A DNA stretch of 64,000 bases, taken from the NCBI GenBank assembly GCA_027475525.1, contig JAMWFC010000008.1:1-64000 (forward strand). Direction: 5' to 3'. The stretch comes from Macrolepiota albuminosa (Eukaryota; Basidiomycota; Agaricomycetes; Agaricales; Agaricaceae). Shown here piece by piece: positions 1-10,523 of this stretch. The notes under the pieces are model-generated. The model had not been told where the DNA came from. It made no database searches and saw nothing but the letters and a program-made list of their open reading frames with translations. Each line of letters begins with the position of its first letter. Positions within the stretch are counted from its first letter, which is position 1. The translations under genes and the position numbers were made by a program.

Positions 1-81
1 CAAAAATCGAAGACATTTTTCCCACACATAGTCCGCTGCACAGAAAAACCTCGATCTATTCTAGATCTCGGAACAGTTCTT
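1..81. other. Unassigned left edge
   Basis: This stretch precedes the block that matches the right LTR of element 1. From position 82 onward the two LTRs align without net gaps (464 bp each), but these 81 bases do not match the corresponding part of the right LTR (before 10060). The first 267 bp of the left LTR is therefore missing or replaced. Nothing else was recognised here. Confidence 0.6.
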
Positions 82-545
82 GCCCGCTACTCAATGACTC
101 CTGGAACCCACCTCAGACACCCTGGAACCCTGAGACCCAGTTCCGCAGTACTTATAGCATAGTTCCCTGTTGTATTCGCTAGTCTTGATATTAACTTCAA
201 TTGTTGTATGCCCTCTGCTTGACTGGTACGCACTGACTGGCACACTTTGACTGGCACACTTGAATAATCACGTGCTCTAAGTTTGGTATGCACTTCACGA
301 CTTATAATTTGTTAACCCAGTCTCGTCTTAGAACCCCCGGTTCACAACTTGACCCCCACTCAACCCTCAGCTACCCAAAACCCAAACCCCTGAATCAAGT
401 CTCCTCTTCCGGGATCACCTCTGTCCACATCTTGAACCCCGGAGTCCTAGCCCCCGAGTTCCAGATACCTGAGTATCTGTAGATCAAGTCTGCCTTGTAA
501 GAGCATTGCTTTTCCAGAAAGCCCCCAACTTAGTGGAACCTGACA
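82..545 (+). repeat. 5' LTR of element 1, truncated
   Basis: Aligns end to end with 10060-10523 of the right LTR and ends in the same TGACA terminus. The right LTR begins TGTCA, so the full repeat has matching inverted ends. The first 267 bp present in the right LTR are absent. Scattered substitutions between the copies show the insertion is not recent. Confidence 0.92.
152..193 (+). promoter_or_regulatory. LTR promoter: TATA-like box and inferred transcript start
   Basis: A TTATAG box lies at 152-157. About 28 bp downstream, at 181, starts the 13-nt sequence AGTCTTGATATTA (181-193), which is perfectly complementary to the primer site at 546-558. In Tf1-type elements the primer is the very 5' end of the mRNA. 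The spacing from the TATA-like box and the complementarity therefore both point to transcription start at 181. The right LTR has the same arrangement at 10159-10171. Confidence 0.7.
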
Positions 546-558
546 TAATATCAAGACT
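546..558 (+). other. Primer binding site, self-complementary
   Basis: TAATATCAAGACT starts at the first base after the LTR end (TGACA, 541-545). It is an exact reverse complement of 181-193 inside the LTR. It does not begin with TGG, which a tRNA 3' CCA primer would need. The established parallel is Tf1 and other sushi-group elements, where the mRNA 5' end folds back and primes minus-strand DNA. Confidence 0.85.
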
Positions 559-578
559 CCCTCCTTACACCGCTCTTG

Positions 579-3300
579 ATGGCTACGTATACTCATACCT
601 ACTATCCCATGGGCTACCAGACCAACCTTTACAGGTGCCCGGTCCCCGATCACTACTCTGCACAGACCCCCCGCCCCGCCTATCCACCTCTCCCATACAA
701 ACCCCAATACCTCCACCACCACTGGGCCTCTGACTCATCTCTCTATGATCTGGGGCCCTCAGCTAGCTGGGCCCCTCCACCCAACCTAGCCATGGCGCGA
801 CCCGTGGAGGTCCTCTCATACTGGAGCATCCCCGGGGGCCTGCCAGAGACACCACCAGTTCCCAGTGGACCTTGCCCGGTACCCCCCAGCGAGGGCCCCT
901 TTGCACCCACCCCCTATTACGGTTACCAGCGCCCTGCCCCCCAACCCCAGAGACCTCTCAACTACGACTATCCCCCTTGACACTACCCGACCACCGCCCC
1001 ACCCGCTCAGACCCCTCCCTTGCCAATAGGACGACAACGTCTCGAGGACTACGAATAGCAATGGGATGAAGTGCTCCGCTCGCTCAGAATCTTGCCGGAG
1101 GACTTCACACAACGGGCAAGGGTGCTACTCATGGAATTTGGACACGACAACTTCACAGGCACTCTGGAGGACTGGGCCCATTGCTTGGTCGAATTTGGGA
1201 ATTGCCTCATGCAAGGAGAACTCCCAGAGCAGACTATGGTAAAGTTTAGATGCAACATTATCCTCTACAAAGAATTGCAACAACTGCTCGACGAAGTCCA
1301 CGTGTCCCCCTCCCCTTGACCCCTCAACGACCCCGCAGACCTGGGCTGCTCGATTCACATCTGGTGGGAATCTCCAGAACTGGCCCTGGCAGCCCCCACA
1401 GTCCCCACTCTAGAGCAACAACAACGGGAAGAGCGACAAAACGCCTCAGCCATACTACGGTCTCCCAACCTGACAGGAGGGCTATTTGATCAGCCCACTG
1501 CCTGCACAGTAGGCTTGTTGACTCACCGTAGGGCTAACTCCATTCCTAGCACCTTTGAGATCTGGGGACAGCCCCAGAGACCCCTGGAACTGCTCCTGTG
1601 AATGGACAATGCCTGACCCCTGCCCCCGACAGCCTCCGGTAGACCCCAGGTGGACACCCCTAACACAGATGACATGCTGTGCTACATTGACGAGCTCACA
1701 CGCGGCAACAACGAACAACACCCCACACCTGTGCCCGCAATTGCCCTGGCACTGCCTCCCACATCAGCCCTGGCCCCTCTGGAGCCCAACTTCCGCTGCA
1801 ACCCCCTGCCCCACTTCGACCTGCAGAACCCTCCATGGCCTCCGATGCAAGCATGACCCTCCCAGGTTGAACGTACCCTATGCAACCTGGCACCCGGCCC
1901 CCCTCAGACCGACCCAACACCACCGAACCCTCCCCGACTGCCTCTGCCTCTCCCAGCTGAACCTCGAGGATGACCCCCAGGCCCTCCATCTCCGCCACCC
2001 CCTGTGTGGAGACCTGGGCCTCCCTCCGGTCAGAACGAACCCATCTGGGACAACGGGCCTCCCAGGCATGGACCCCCAGGTGAGCCACCTGGAGGAGGCC
2101 CTCCAGGCAGGTGTGGTCCTGCCCTCAGTGCCTTTCCTCCACAAGGAGGAGGGGGTAACCATTATTACTACTACTACAATGCTGGCCCCCCTCTCCACAA
2201 CGCTACCGGACTGGATGACGCTCGCAACACCCTTGCCCGCAAAGGACGTCTGGACATTCAAAAGCCCAATGCATTCATGGGCCGGGACCCCCAAAAATGG
2301 TGTACATTCCTCACCCAATGTCTTAACACGTTTCAGACGAAGCCACTCACTTTTCAGGTTGACAGCTTCTGGGTGGCCTTTGCCGCCTCGTACCTCCAGG
2401 GGATCGTCTTCGACCACTACACGGCCCTCATCCAGTTCGACCCCAACAACCCGGCACTCTCTTGCTGGCAAGTCTTTGTCAACAAGTTCTTCAGAAAGTT
2501 TGGGATCTACGACACCATGGCTGAGGCCAAGGACAATCTCTTCAACCTCCGGATGCACTCTGAAGAACACTTCACCACCTTCATTGTATGTTTTGAGAAG
2601 GAAGCTTACAAGACAGGTTGGAATTACAGCACCCTCCAGTACGCCCTCTGCCATACACTGCCACAACGTATCAAGGACATCCTCCGACTTGCCCCAAAAC
2701 AACCCTCCTACGATGGATACAAGGCCCTTATCATGCAGATCGATCAACGCTACTATTTGAACTTCCAAGCCTTCTGGAACCCTAGGGGAGGACTCTCATG
2801 GCCCTCCAGCAAAACCCAGCGAGTATTTGAACTCCCGAGCCTCCTGAAACCCTAGAGGAGGACTCCCATGGCCCTCCGGCAAAACCCCCAACCCCCAAAT
2901 CTGAAACCCCGGTCCCCCCGCGTTCCCTGGCAGCTGACCCCCAGTGAGTCGTGGTCCACCCAATACTAACCCCAGCAGCGGTGCCTGCCCCCAGGCCCAA
3001 CTCAATGCTGCTGTGACCACCAGCAACCTGGGTGACGTGCCAAGCCCCGAGGAACCCCTGGAAGACCCTGAGTATTCTGACTTCGCTGATGAACAGGACA
3101 AGGAGGCCCTCTGGGCCAACTGGCTCCAGAAAAAGGGATGACCCTAGATCGAGGTTCCAAAGGATGTGCAGGAACGACGAAGAAGGGAGGGCATTTGCAT
3201 ACTCTGCAGTGAGAAAGACCATTTCATCTCCGAGTGCCCCCAACAACAGGTTATGGGGCACACCACCTGGACCTTTGAGGGAGAGGACGCCACCTATGAG
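579..3300 (+). pseudogene. Gag of element 1 (broken)
   Basis: The start is the ATG at 579, 34 bp after the LTR. The N-terminal part (579-980) is rich in Pro and Tyr. A Gag capsid-type core lies in the open stretch 2004-2855, where a run of five Tyr is followed by the typical Trp- and Phe-rich segment (DPQKWCTFLTQCLNTF and onward). A CCHC zinc knuckle is encoded at 3196-3237 (C-I-L-C, then H, then C; spacing CX2CX4HX4C) in a frame different from the local long ORF. Several stops and at least two frame changes separate these pieces, so no full Gag can be made. Gag would form the particle and bind the element RNA. Confidence 0.8.
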
Positions 3301-3398
3301 TATTCAGAAAACGATCCAGTGATTTAGACCTGGAAGACGTCCTAAATTGCAGAATCAACCCCGACATCTTCTCCACCCTGATTTCCCATCTTTGTTCC

Positions 3399-4628
3399 AT
3401 GATACTCACACAGGACACCCTCACGGATTACCAACCCTCCCACTCCTTACACTCCCTCCTCCTTAAAACCTGCCTCACCCCCTCTGGAACCCCCCTCAAT
3501 ACCCTCGTCGACAGTGGCGCCACAGACAACTTCATCAACAAGGCATGGTCTATCTTTGCCCCAGAACCTGCCCAGCGACTCCCAGTCCTGGTGCGACTCT
3601 GCCTCTTCGACAAAGACGCCTCTATGGTGGGAGACGTCACTCATTTTGTGTGTATGCCTGTTACTTTCGCCAACGGACAGACTCACACCCTCTGGATGTT
3701 GTTGACCAAACTCCACCCCTCCGCACCCCTGGTCTTAAGGCTTCCATGGCTCCAAGACACCAACCCCTGCATTGACTGGTGACATCTCACCCTTCGCCTG
3801 ACCCAGGAACTGACGCCCAACGACCAGCAACTCCCCTTTGATATCTTTCCCTCTCCAGATCCGACCCCGGAAGACCCCCTGGACGGGCTCCCACCGCCCC
3901 CCAGACTTCAGTCCCGCTCATCTCAATCCTTCATCATCAATGCCAGGTTGAATGGCACCCCAGGACTGATATCAGCCCTCATTGACAGCGGAGCTACCGG
4001 AGTTTTTATTAGTGATGCCCTTGACCTTCCCCATGACTCCCTCAACCAACCCCTCCACCTTCAATGCCTCGACGGCACCCCCTCCTCCTCCAGCCCCATC
4101 CAGAGGTCTCACTTGGAACATGTGACCCTGGATAACGACTATGCGTTGACCTCCAACTTCCTGGTCACGCAACTTCACAAATTGACTCCAATGGTGCTGA
4201 GACTACCCTGGCTATGTGACATGAACCCCGACATTGATTGGAGGACACTCACCATGACCTTCCCAGGACCTGAAGACCACCTCTCGACCACCGTGCACCT
4301 CTGGGCCCTAGGGAGCAACCTGATACCCGACACTCCTGGGGCAACAGTCGCGCCTCCCACCTGTAGGCCACCCACACCCGCCCAAACCTGCAAGGCCCCT
4401 GATCGACCCCCAAACATTTCTCGGAACAGGTACAAAGGGCTGAACTACCTGGGCTGGTCTCAGACGCGCATCAAACCCGCTCCAGCTGATGCACCTGCGA
4501 CCCTGATCAACCTGAATGCACTCAACATTAGAATCATTGGAGCCGCCCCCTTCGTCCACCTCATGAGGAATGGAACCCCTACGTTTCAGCTACACACCTC
4601 ACCGTCTCTCCCAGAAGAACACCTATAA
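3399..4628 (+). pseudogene. Two retropepsin domains in tandem (element 1)
   Basis: Two aspartic-protease domains lie in the same reading frame, separated by one stop (TGA at 3780). The first has the active-site motif LVDSGATDNF near 3508 and ends in LVLRLPWLQDTNPCIDW. The second has LIDSGATGVF near 3980 and ends in MVLRLPWLCDMNPDIDW. Both therefore carry the D-S/T-G catalytic loop and the same distal hydrophobic strand. Retropepsins normally have one domain per chain and work as homodimers, so a fused pair could act as a single-chain dimer. The separating stop is at the position where the second copy has Arg (CGN), which fits a CpG-type mutation. Confidence 0.8.
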
Positions 4629-6130
4629 GGGGACACTATCCCTCTGGAAAAGAAAACCGAGGAACAAATCCTCCGAGAAGTAGTTCCCCTGGAGTATCAC
4701 GAGTTCGCTGACGTATTCTCCGAAGGCGACGCTAAAGAGATTCCCCCTCACCGCCCCTATGACCATACGATTGACCTTGAGGAAGGAGCTGCTCCCCCTT
4801 TTGGCAAGGTATACAACATGTCAGAAGTCAAACTCTGGGCCCTTAAGGACTACCTTGATGAAATGCTTGGGAAGGGATTCATCTAATCCTCTGCCTCCAC
4901 CGCCAGAGCCCCAGTTCTATTCGCCAAGAAGAAGGACGGTTCGCTCTGACTCTGCATTGACTACTGGGGACTCAATAAGATCACCAAGAACAACTGCTAC
5001 CCACTCCCACTCATTGGCGATCTGGTTGATCGACTCCACAGTGCCAAGGTTTACACAAAAATCGACCTCCACTCCAGCTACAACAATGTCCACATCACCC
5101 CAGGACATGAGTGGAAAACTGCGTTCCATATGTGGTACGGTCTGTTTGAGTACCTTGTGATGCCTTTCATAATGACTAACTCCCCCACCACGTTCCAATA
5201 CTTTATGAACAACATCTTCCATGACATGAGCGACATTTTCGTGATCATCTATTTGGATGACATCCTCATCTACTCCGACTCGAGGGAGGAACACCAGAAG
5301 CATGTCCGGCAAGTCCTTGAACGCCTCCGGGAGCACAACCTCCACACCAAGCCCAAGAAGTGTTCATTCCACATGGAAGAGGTTGAGTATCTCAGCGTCA
5401 TTGTATCCCCAAATGGTGTTTGCATGGACCCCCACAAGGTCGAGGCCATCATCAACTGGCCACAACCCTGGAATGTCAAGGAAGTACAGACCTTCCTGGG
5501 TTTTGCTAATTTCTACTGGAGTTTTATAGACAACTACTCCGGTATTACAAAACCCCTCAACTGGCTCACACGCAAGGACGTTGCATGGAACTAGGACAGT
5601 AAGTGCCAGAGCGTCTTTAACCTGCTCAAGGAGGCTTTCACAGCTGCCCCCGTACTCCAGCACTATGATCCCGCCCTCCCGATCATCCTAGAATGCAACG
5701 CCTCTGACTACACCATCGCCGGGATTCTCTCACAGATGGGATCCGACAGTGGGGAGCCCCAGCCAGTCGCCTTCTACACCCAGTCCATGATCGATGCCGA
5801 GCTCAACTACAACATCTACGACAAGGAGCTCCTCGCCATTGTCGAGCCTTCTACACCCAGTCCATGATCGATGCCGAGCTCAACTACAACATCTACGACA
5901 AGGAGCTCCTCGCCATTGTCGAAGCCTTCAAACAATGGCGAGCCTACCTCAAGGGAGCCTGGCACCGGATCCAGGTCTACTCAGATCACAACAACCTGCA
6001 GTACTTCACCACAACCAAGCAACTCAGTCGCTGGCAGGCCCAATGGTCCGAGATCCTCTCAGAGTACGACTTCACGATCCAGTACCGCCCAGGACGACTT
6101 GGGGCTAAACCTGATGCCCTCACCCAATGA
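4629..6130 (+). pseudogene. Reverse transcriptase and RNase H (element 1)
   Basis: The reverse transcriptase runs from about 4640 to 5600. It has the conserved LFAKKKDG strand near 4920, the CIDY..LN motif near 4950, and the catalytic YLDDIL box near 5252. RNase H follows to 6130, with the [16 protein letters not shown] and YRPGR..KPDALT motifs. Stops interrupt it at about 4885, 4948 and 5593. Several are in Arg positions and look like CGN to TGA or TGG changes (for example DYRGLN read as DYWGLN). A 77-bp exact duplication at 5769-5922 shifts the RNase H frame; removing one copy restores it. Confidence 0.88.
5769..5922 (+). repeat. Exact 77-bp tandem duplication in RNase H
   Basis: 5769-5845 equals 5846-5922 base for base, and the match stops exactly at 77 on both sides (C versus A before, G versus A after). 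It breaks the RNase H frame, and one copy restores the family sequence. See the finding on 77-bp duplications: this is probably an assembly join. Confidence 0.9.
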
Positions 6131-7390
6131 CCGGACATCTACCCCAAGAAGTTGTTTGAGGCAGAATGCAATGCGTTCAATCATCATGTGGTGATTTCTC
6201 CTGAACATCTGAATGCTGTACTGATTTTAAACGACAAAGGAACTCTGAGCCAGATACGCTGCACCCGCCAAGACAAGTACTTCACCGACCACGACCCTCG
6301 CAACCCCCCCAACAGAACTGACTGGGACCCTGCCTTCTCCTTGTCCCCCAACAAGAAACTCCTCCTCCGGGATGGCCGCATCTACGTCCCAGATCATGCC
6401 CAGCTTTGCTACAATGTTCTCTGCCAACACCACGACCCCAAGCTCTGGGAACATCCTGGGATCCGTAGCTTATCTCCCAGACTTACTTTTGGCCAGGGCT
6501 AAAGAAGGACATGACCTGCTACATTTGATCATGCGAACCCTGCCTCTGGGCTAAGGTCCCCCAACACCAACCCTATGGGCTCCTGAAACCCTTGCCAGTC
6601 AGACGATGCCCCTGGTCTTCCATATCCCTGGATCACATTGCTGAACTCCCAGAATCTGAAGGGTTCGATGCCTTCTCGTTGTTGTGTGTAGGCTAACCAA
6701 ACAGGGCATCTTCCTACCCTGCCACACCATGGACACCGCCCTGGACTTTGCCTGGCTGTTCCCCAAGCACGTCTTCGCCAAACACGGACTTCCAGACGAC
6801 ATCGTCTCTGACTGCGGCCCACTCTTCGTGTTCAAGTTCTGGACCTCCCTGTGTAAGGCCCTTGAAGTAAAGACTAACCTCTCTACTGCCTACCACCTCA
6901 AAACCAATGGTCAGACCAAAAGGGTCAATCAGTCTCTCAAGCAGTACCTCTGGCTGTACATCAACTACTTGCAGGACGACTGGCACGCTGAGCTCCCCCT
7001 GGCTGAGTTCACCTACAACAATACACCGCACTCCGCTACCAGGATATCACCCTTCTTCGCTAACAAGGGGTACCACCCATGACTGACCCTCTCGCTCCAG
7101 GATATCCCATCGCATGCTGCCCACGAGGTCATCTGGGATCTCCAATCCCTTCACAAGTTCCTCCAAGAAGAGATCAACACCGCGAACCAGGCCTATGTGA
7201 AATACACCGACCAGAAACGGGAAGACACCCCCGACTGGACCCCCAGGACAAAGATATAGTCAGACTGATGCCACCTCTGCACCTGCTGGCCCTCCCCAAA
7301 GCTCAATCACAAGCGCCTCAGCCCATTCAAGATCTTGAAGAAAGTCTCATCCTATGCCTACAAGATCGAGCTCCCTCCAGGACTTAAAGG
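6131..7390 (+). pseudogene. Integrase (element 1)
   Basis: The N-terminal part starts near 6150. The zinc-binding region around 6440-6560 is damaged by frameshifts. The catalytic core is readable from 6684 to 7080: the second Asp is in IVSDCGPLF (family SDRG, so Arg became Cys) and the Glu position reads NGQTKRVNQ. The usual sequence is NGQTERVNQ, so the catalytic Glu is now Lys. The C-terminal linker (KILKKVSSYAYKIELP near 7340) leads into the chromodomain. The enzyme cannot be active. Both changes fit deamination at CpG. Confidence 0.85.
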
Positions 7391-7699
7391 TCTGCACCCG
7401 GTATTCCACGTCTGCCTCCTAGAACAACATCCCCTGGATCCCTCCTCTGAATGACGCCCCAAACCCCTCCCCTGGTCGAGATCAAGGACGAGTATCACTA
7501 TGAAGTTGAAGACATCCTCAATGCCCAGAACATTCATGGACAACCCCACTTCCTCGTACGATGGAAGGGATACAGCCTGGAGGACGACACTTGGGAACCG
7601 CGCCAAAACCTCGACAGCACCCTCGACAAGCTCTGGGACTTCCAGCAACGGCACCTGAGAAAAGATCCTCCCAGGCGCAGAACTCATAGACGGCAATAG
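7391..7699 (+). pseudogene. Chromodomain at integrase C-terminus
   Basis: The segment has the classic chromodomain pattern: YEVEDILNAQ, then FLVRWKGY near 7550, then DDTWEPRQNL, followed by a helix. Two of the aromatic-cage positions (Tyr near the start, Trp in VRWKGY) are kept. In chromoviruses this domain binds methylated histone H3 and steers integration to heterochromatin. The ORF ends in a basic tail at 7699. This small domain is itself intact, although the pol it belongs to is broken. Confidence 0.9.
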
Positions 7700-7964
7700 T
7701 AGGCATAACCCCCGCCTCTGGGCTCAGTAGAGATTCAACTCCCGTGTATATTTTCTGTTCCCCCTCTATATTTCACCCTTTTTAGTACTTTTCTGCAGTA
7801 GCACCTCAGAGTCTGGGCAAGGTGCTCTTTCCAGTTTTTTTGCCCCTTACTCACACTACCCTCTAACCCCAGGAGACCAAGTATATACATTTTTTATATA
7901 ATTACAAAATACTACAGGGATAGGGACCATGAAACCGACAATGTCAAGAAGAAAATGGGGGCCC

Positions 7965-9664
7965 CTAGAGCTGGAGCCCCGAACTGCCCTCACCATCCCC
8001 TCCCCTCGGCCAGCCCCAGAAATCCTCCCCCACTCCCTCCAGACCATGCTCCCGCCACACCTCCTCGGCTAACTGATCCCAGGATGGGAGCTGCTTGCCC
8101 TCATTCAGAACCTGTTCAAACCACGACTCCGGAGCTGGGATGTTCCTCCAGTGGTGCGCAACCACCAACCTCCCCAACAAATCCAGACCCTGCTCCACCC
8201 TGGGGTTCCCTGCCTCTGACCATAACCCCTCTTGCAGGGACGCGAATGCTGTGGCAGCCCTGTGCAGGAGCAGGCGATGCTCCTGAGCCCAGCCTGGAAA
8301 TATTAGTACCGACCTGACCATGAAAAAGGGGGGACACTCACTCAATGAGGCCATGCGCCCAATCACCACGTCCTGACGCAAGGCCTCGACCAACTCCAGA
8401 CTCGAGGGACCTTGCCCCAGGAGCCCCACCCCCTGCTCCAGCCTGGCCCTCATGGCATCCAGCTGGGCCTCAGCTCTCCCATGGGCTACCCTCGCCTTCT
8501 CCAGCTCTTGGAGGGCCGTCTCGCATTCCTCCTCCAGCCCCCTCCAGAGCGCCGCCTCCTCCCTCACCCCCTCTTCATGCTCCCCCCTCTCCTGGTTGGC
8601 CTGCTCCAGGCACTCCTGCAGAGCCCTCACCTCAGCATCCAGCAGTTGCCTGGACAATGGGGAAAAGGCCGCCAGAGAGAGGCGTGCTGAGGAAGCTGGG
8701 AATGGGGTCTCTGCAGGCAGACGCGCCCTCTTAGAGGGCCACGGAGAGGGACTGGGCAGTGCCCGCCTCTTCTCTTTGTTGGGGCACCCCCCATGACCCT
8801 TGTGACTGATGGTCCTGGCCCAAGTCGCCCGACGGGTGATCAGGACCACGGGATGACCCCTCACCAGACGCCCCCGTGGGCGCCTCCCCCACCGGCTCCA
8901 CTGCCTCCTCCATTGGCTCCACCCAGTCCCGCTCCTCGACCCCCATCCTCCAGGTGACTCCCCCCAGCGGCCACCCCTGCTCCTGAGAGACACAGCACGT
9001 CCTCCACAGCGCTGACATGGAACATCGCTTGTGGTTGAGGCGGCACGCCTCACACACGGACGAGTCCTGGCAGGACAAGGGGCCCAGGACCTCGAACAGG
9101 CAGGGGACCACCCGTCGAGCACAGTGCAAGCACTGCGCCAAAGTCAGCAATGAGACCAGAGGTAGGAAAGCACTCACCAGTCCGTTGCTCACGCACTAGG
9201 CGTGGGCAGATAGACCCCGGGGCCTCTCCAGGGTCTCTCCAAACAGCTCCTGCATTGCGTCCGCCCACGCAACACGTTGACTCTCTGGGACCTCTGAAAC
9301 GGCCCCTATTGCCATTCCAGAACGGCGGAAATAGGAGGGGATTGAGGACAGGAAGGGCGGACAGTCATCCGTGCAAAGGTGGGCACAGAACAACTCGGGT
9401 AGGACTCCAGAAAGACACTAGAGCCCACATTGGGAGCTGGCTGGGACCTGCTTCCGGGACAGGATTATTGAGTTGTTCTGGAAAAGGAAGGTCAGTTGAG
9501 ATAAGCAGACAATGCGGGAAGCACTCATATTGCTGAGCAAGTGCTGCCACATGCTCCTGGTCGAGGCAAGCTCAGTACCACATATCCCAGGCTTCCCAGG
9601 CCATGAGGGGCGTGACCTCGTTAGTATGTGGGGGCATCGGGGAATGCATCAGCATACGCGACAT
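7965..9664 (-). pseudogene. Antisense gene of element 1: zinc-cluster and coiled-coil protein, with intron
   Basis: It is read from ATG 9664 on the minus strand, between the chromodomain and the 3' LTR. Exon 1 (9664-9178) is acidic and Trp-containing. A 45-nt intron follows at 9177-9133 (GTGAGT start, CTGAC branch, GCAG end), joining phase 0. Exon 2 opens with a Cys cluster, CLHCARRVVPC then CEACRLNHKRC. Its spacing CX2CX6C-X15-CX2CX6C resembles a Zn(II)2Cys6 fungal regulator domain with a long linker and one extra Cys. An acidic stretch, a basic patch, a long coiled coil (about 8640-8400 in DNA terms) and a Trp-rich C-terminus follow to the stop at 7965. One in-frame TGA, one TAG and two frameshifts (near 9400 and 8780) make this copy a pseudogene. 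Function is unknown; a DNA-binding regulator is an inference. Confidence 0.6.
9133..9177 (-). other. Spliceosomal intron in the antisense gene
   Basis: A 45-nt intron on the minus strand: GTGAGT donor, CTGAC branch 15 nt from the end, CAG acceptor. Its removal joins the upstream frame to the Cys cluster in phase 0. Size and signals match the host introns elsewhere in this window. An intron on this strand argues that the gene is transcribed separately from the retrotransposon RNA. Confidence 0.65.
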
Positions 9665-9778
9665 GGTTGAGTTTGATGGTAAAATTTTTTTTTGATATGT
9701 GGCAAGTCAGGTGCCAGATCCCATGATTGGACCCCGGTCCAAACCACTGGCTATGCATGCCTCGGAGGGTCTTGGCGC

Positions 9779-9792
9779 TGAGGGGGGGGTGA
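9779..9792 (+). other. Polypurine tract (element 1)
   Basis: A G-rich purine run ending directly at the first base of the right LTR (TGTCA at 9793). This is the expected plus-strand primer site of an LTR retrotransposon. Confidence 0.8.
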
Positions 9793-10523
9793 TGTCACAA
9801 CCCCTCCCCTTCAGATCCACCCTGGGACACCCCTGGAACACCATCTGGGACCCTCCCTCCGACCCCATAGGACACGCTCTGCCATCACAACTACTGACAC
9901 CGCCATCATGTGCATCAAGGGCTGCCATCAGCTGCCACCAGCCCTGATCAATGATCAGATCATGCGACTCGCTTCCAGCCATCACGCATCACGCATCACA
10001 GTTCCCTCCATGCCAATTGATCATGCATCCCACACGCACGATCCAAGTATACAGTCCCTGCCCGCTACTCAATGACTTCCGGAACCCACCCCAGACACTC
10101 CGGAACCCTGAGACCTGGTCCCGCAGTACTTATAGCATAGTTCCCTGTTGTATTTGCTAGTCTTGATATTAACTTGAATTGTTGCATGCCCTCTGCTTGA
10201 CTGGTACGCACTGACTGGCACACTTTGACTGGCATGCTTGAATAATCACATGCTCTAAGTTTGGTATGCACTTCACAACTTATAATTTGTTAACCTGGTC
10301 TCATCTTAGAACCCCCGGTTCACAACTCGACCCCCACCCAACCCTCAGCTATCCAAAACCCAAACTCCCAGATCAAGTCCCCTCTCCTGGGATCACCCCT
10401 GTCCACATCTTGAACCCCAGAGTCCTAGCTCTGGAGTTCCAGACACCTGAGTATCCGTAGATCAAGTCTGTCTCGTAAGGGTGTTGCTTTCTTAGAAAGC
10501 CCCCGACTCAGTGGAACCTGACA
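9793..10523 (+). repeat. 3' LTR of element 1, full length
   Basis: A 731-bp LTR running from TGTCACAACC to ..CCTGACA. Its last 464 bp align to 82-545. It holds the same TATA-like box and the 13-nt self-primer sequence (10159-10171). Retained element 2 coding sequence starts right after it. Confidence 0.92.

Larger units (their letters stand above)
82..10523 (+). mobile_element. Element 1: Ty3 chromovirus, self-primed type, decayed
   Basis: Domain order is LTR, gag with zinc knuckle, two retropepsin domains, reverse transcriptase, RNase H, integrase, chromodomain, antisense gene, polypurine tract, LTR. Integrase before chromodomain places it in the Ty3 chromoviruses. The primer site pairs with the element's own 5' transcript end, which is the Tf1/sushi mode of priming. 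Stops and frameshifts break every coding part, and the integrase has lost its catalytic Glu, so this copy is dead. The left LTR is truncated. The element interrupts element 2, whose coding sequence resumes at 10524; the other half of element 2 would lie left of the window. Confidence 0.92.

Noticed and set aside
1555..2760. A 401-codon plus-strand ORF and a 296-codon minus-strand ORF in element 1
   Set aside because: They are shadows of the Gag reading frame in Pro-rich DNA; the overlapping frame 2004-2855 has the capsid pattern.
2772..2890. Repeat of CCCTAG-GGAGGACT-CATGGCCCTCC in gag as a further assembly duplication
   Set aside because: The copies differ at several bases and the period is not 77, so it is a natural old duplication.
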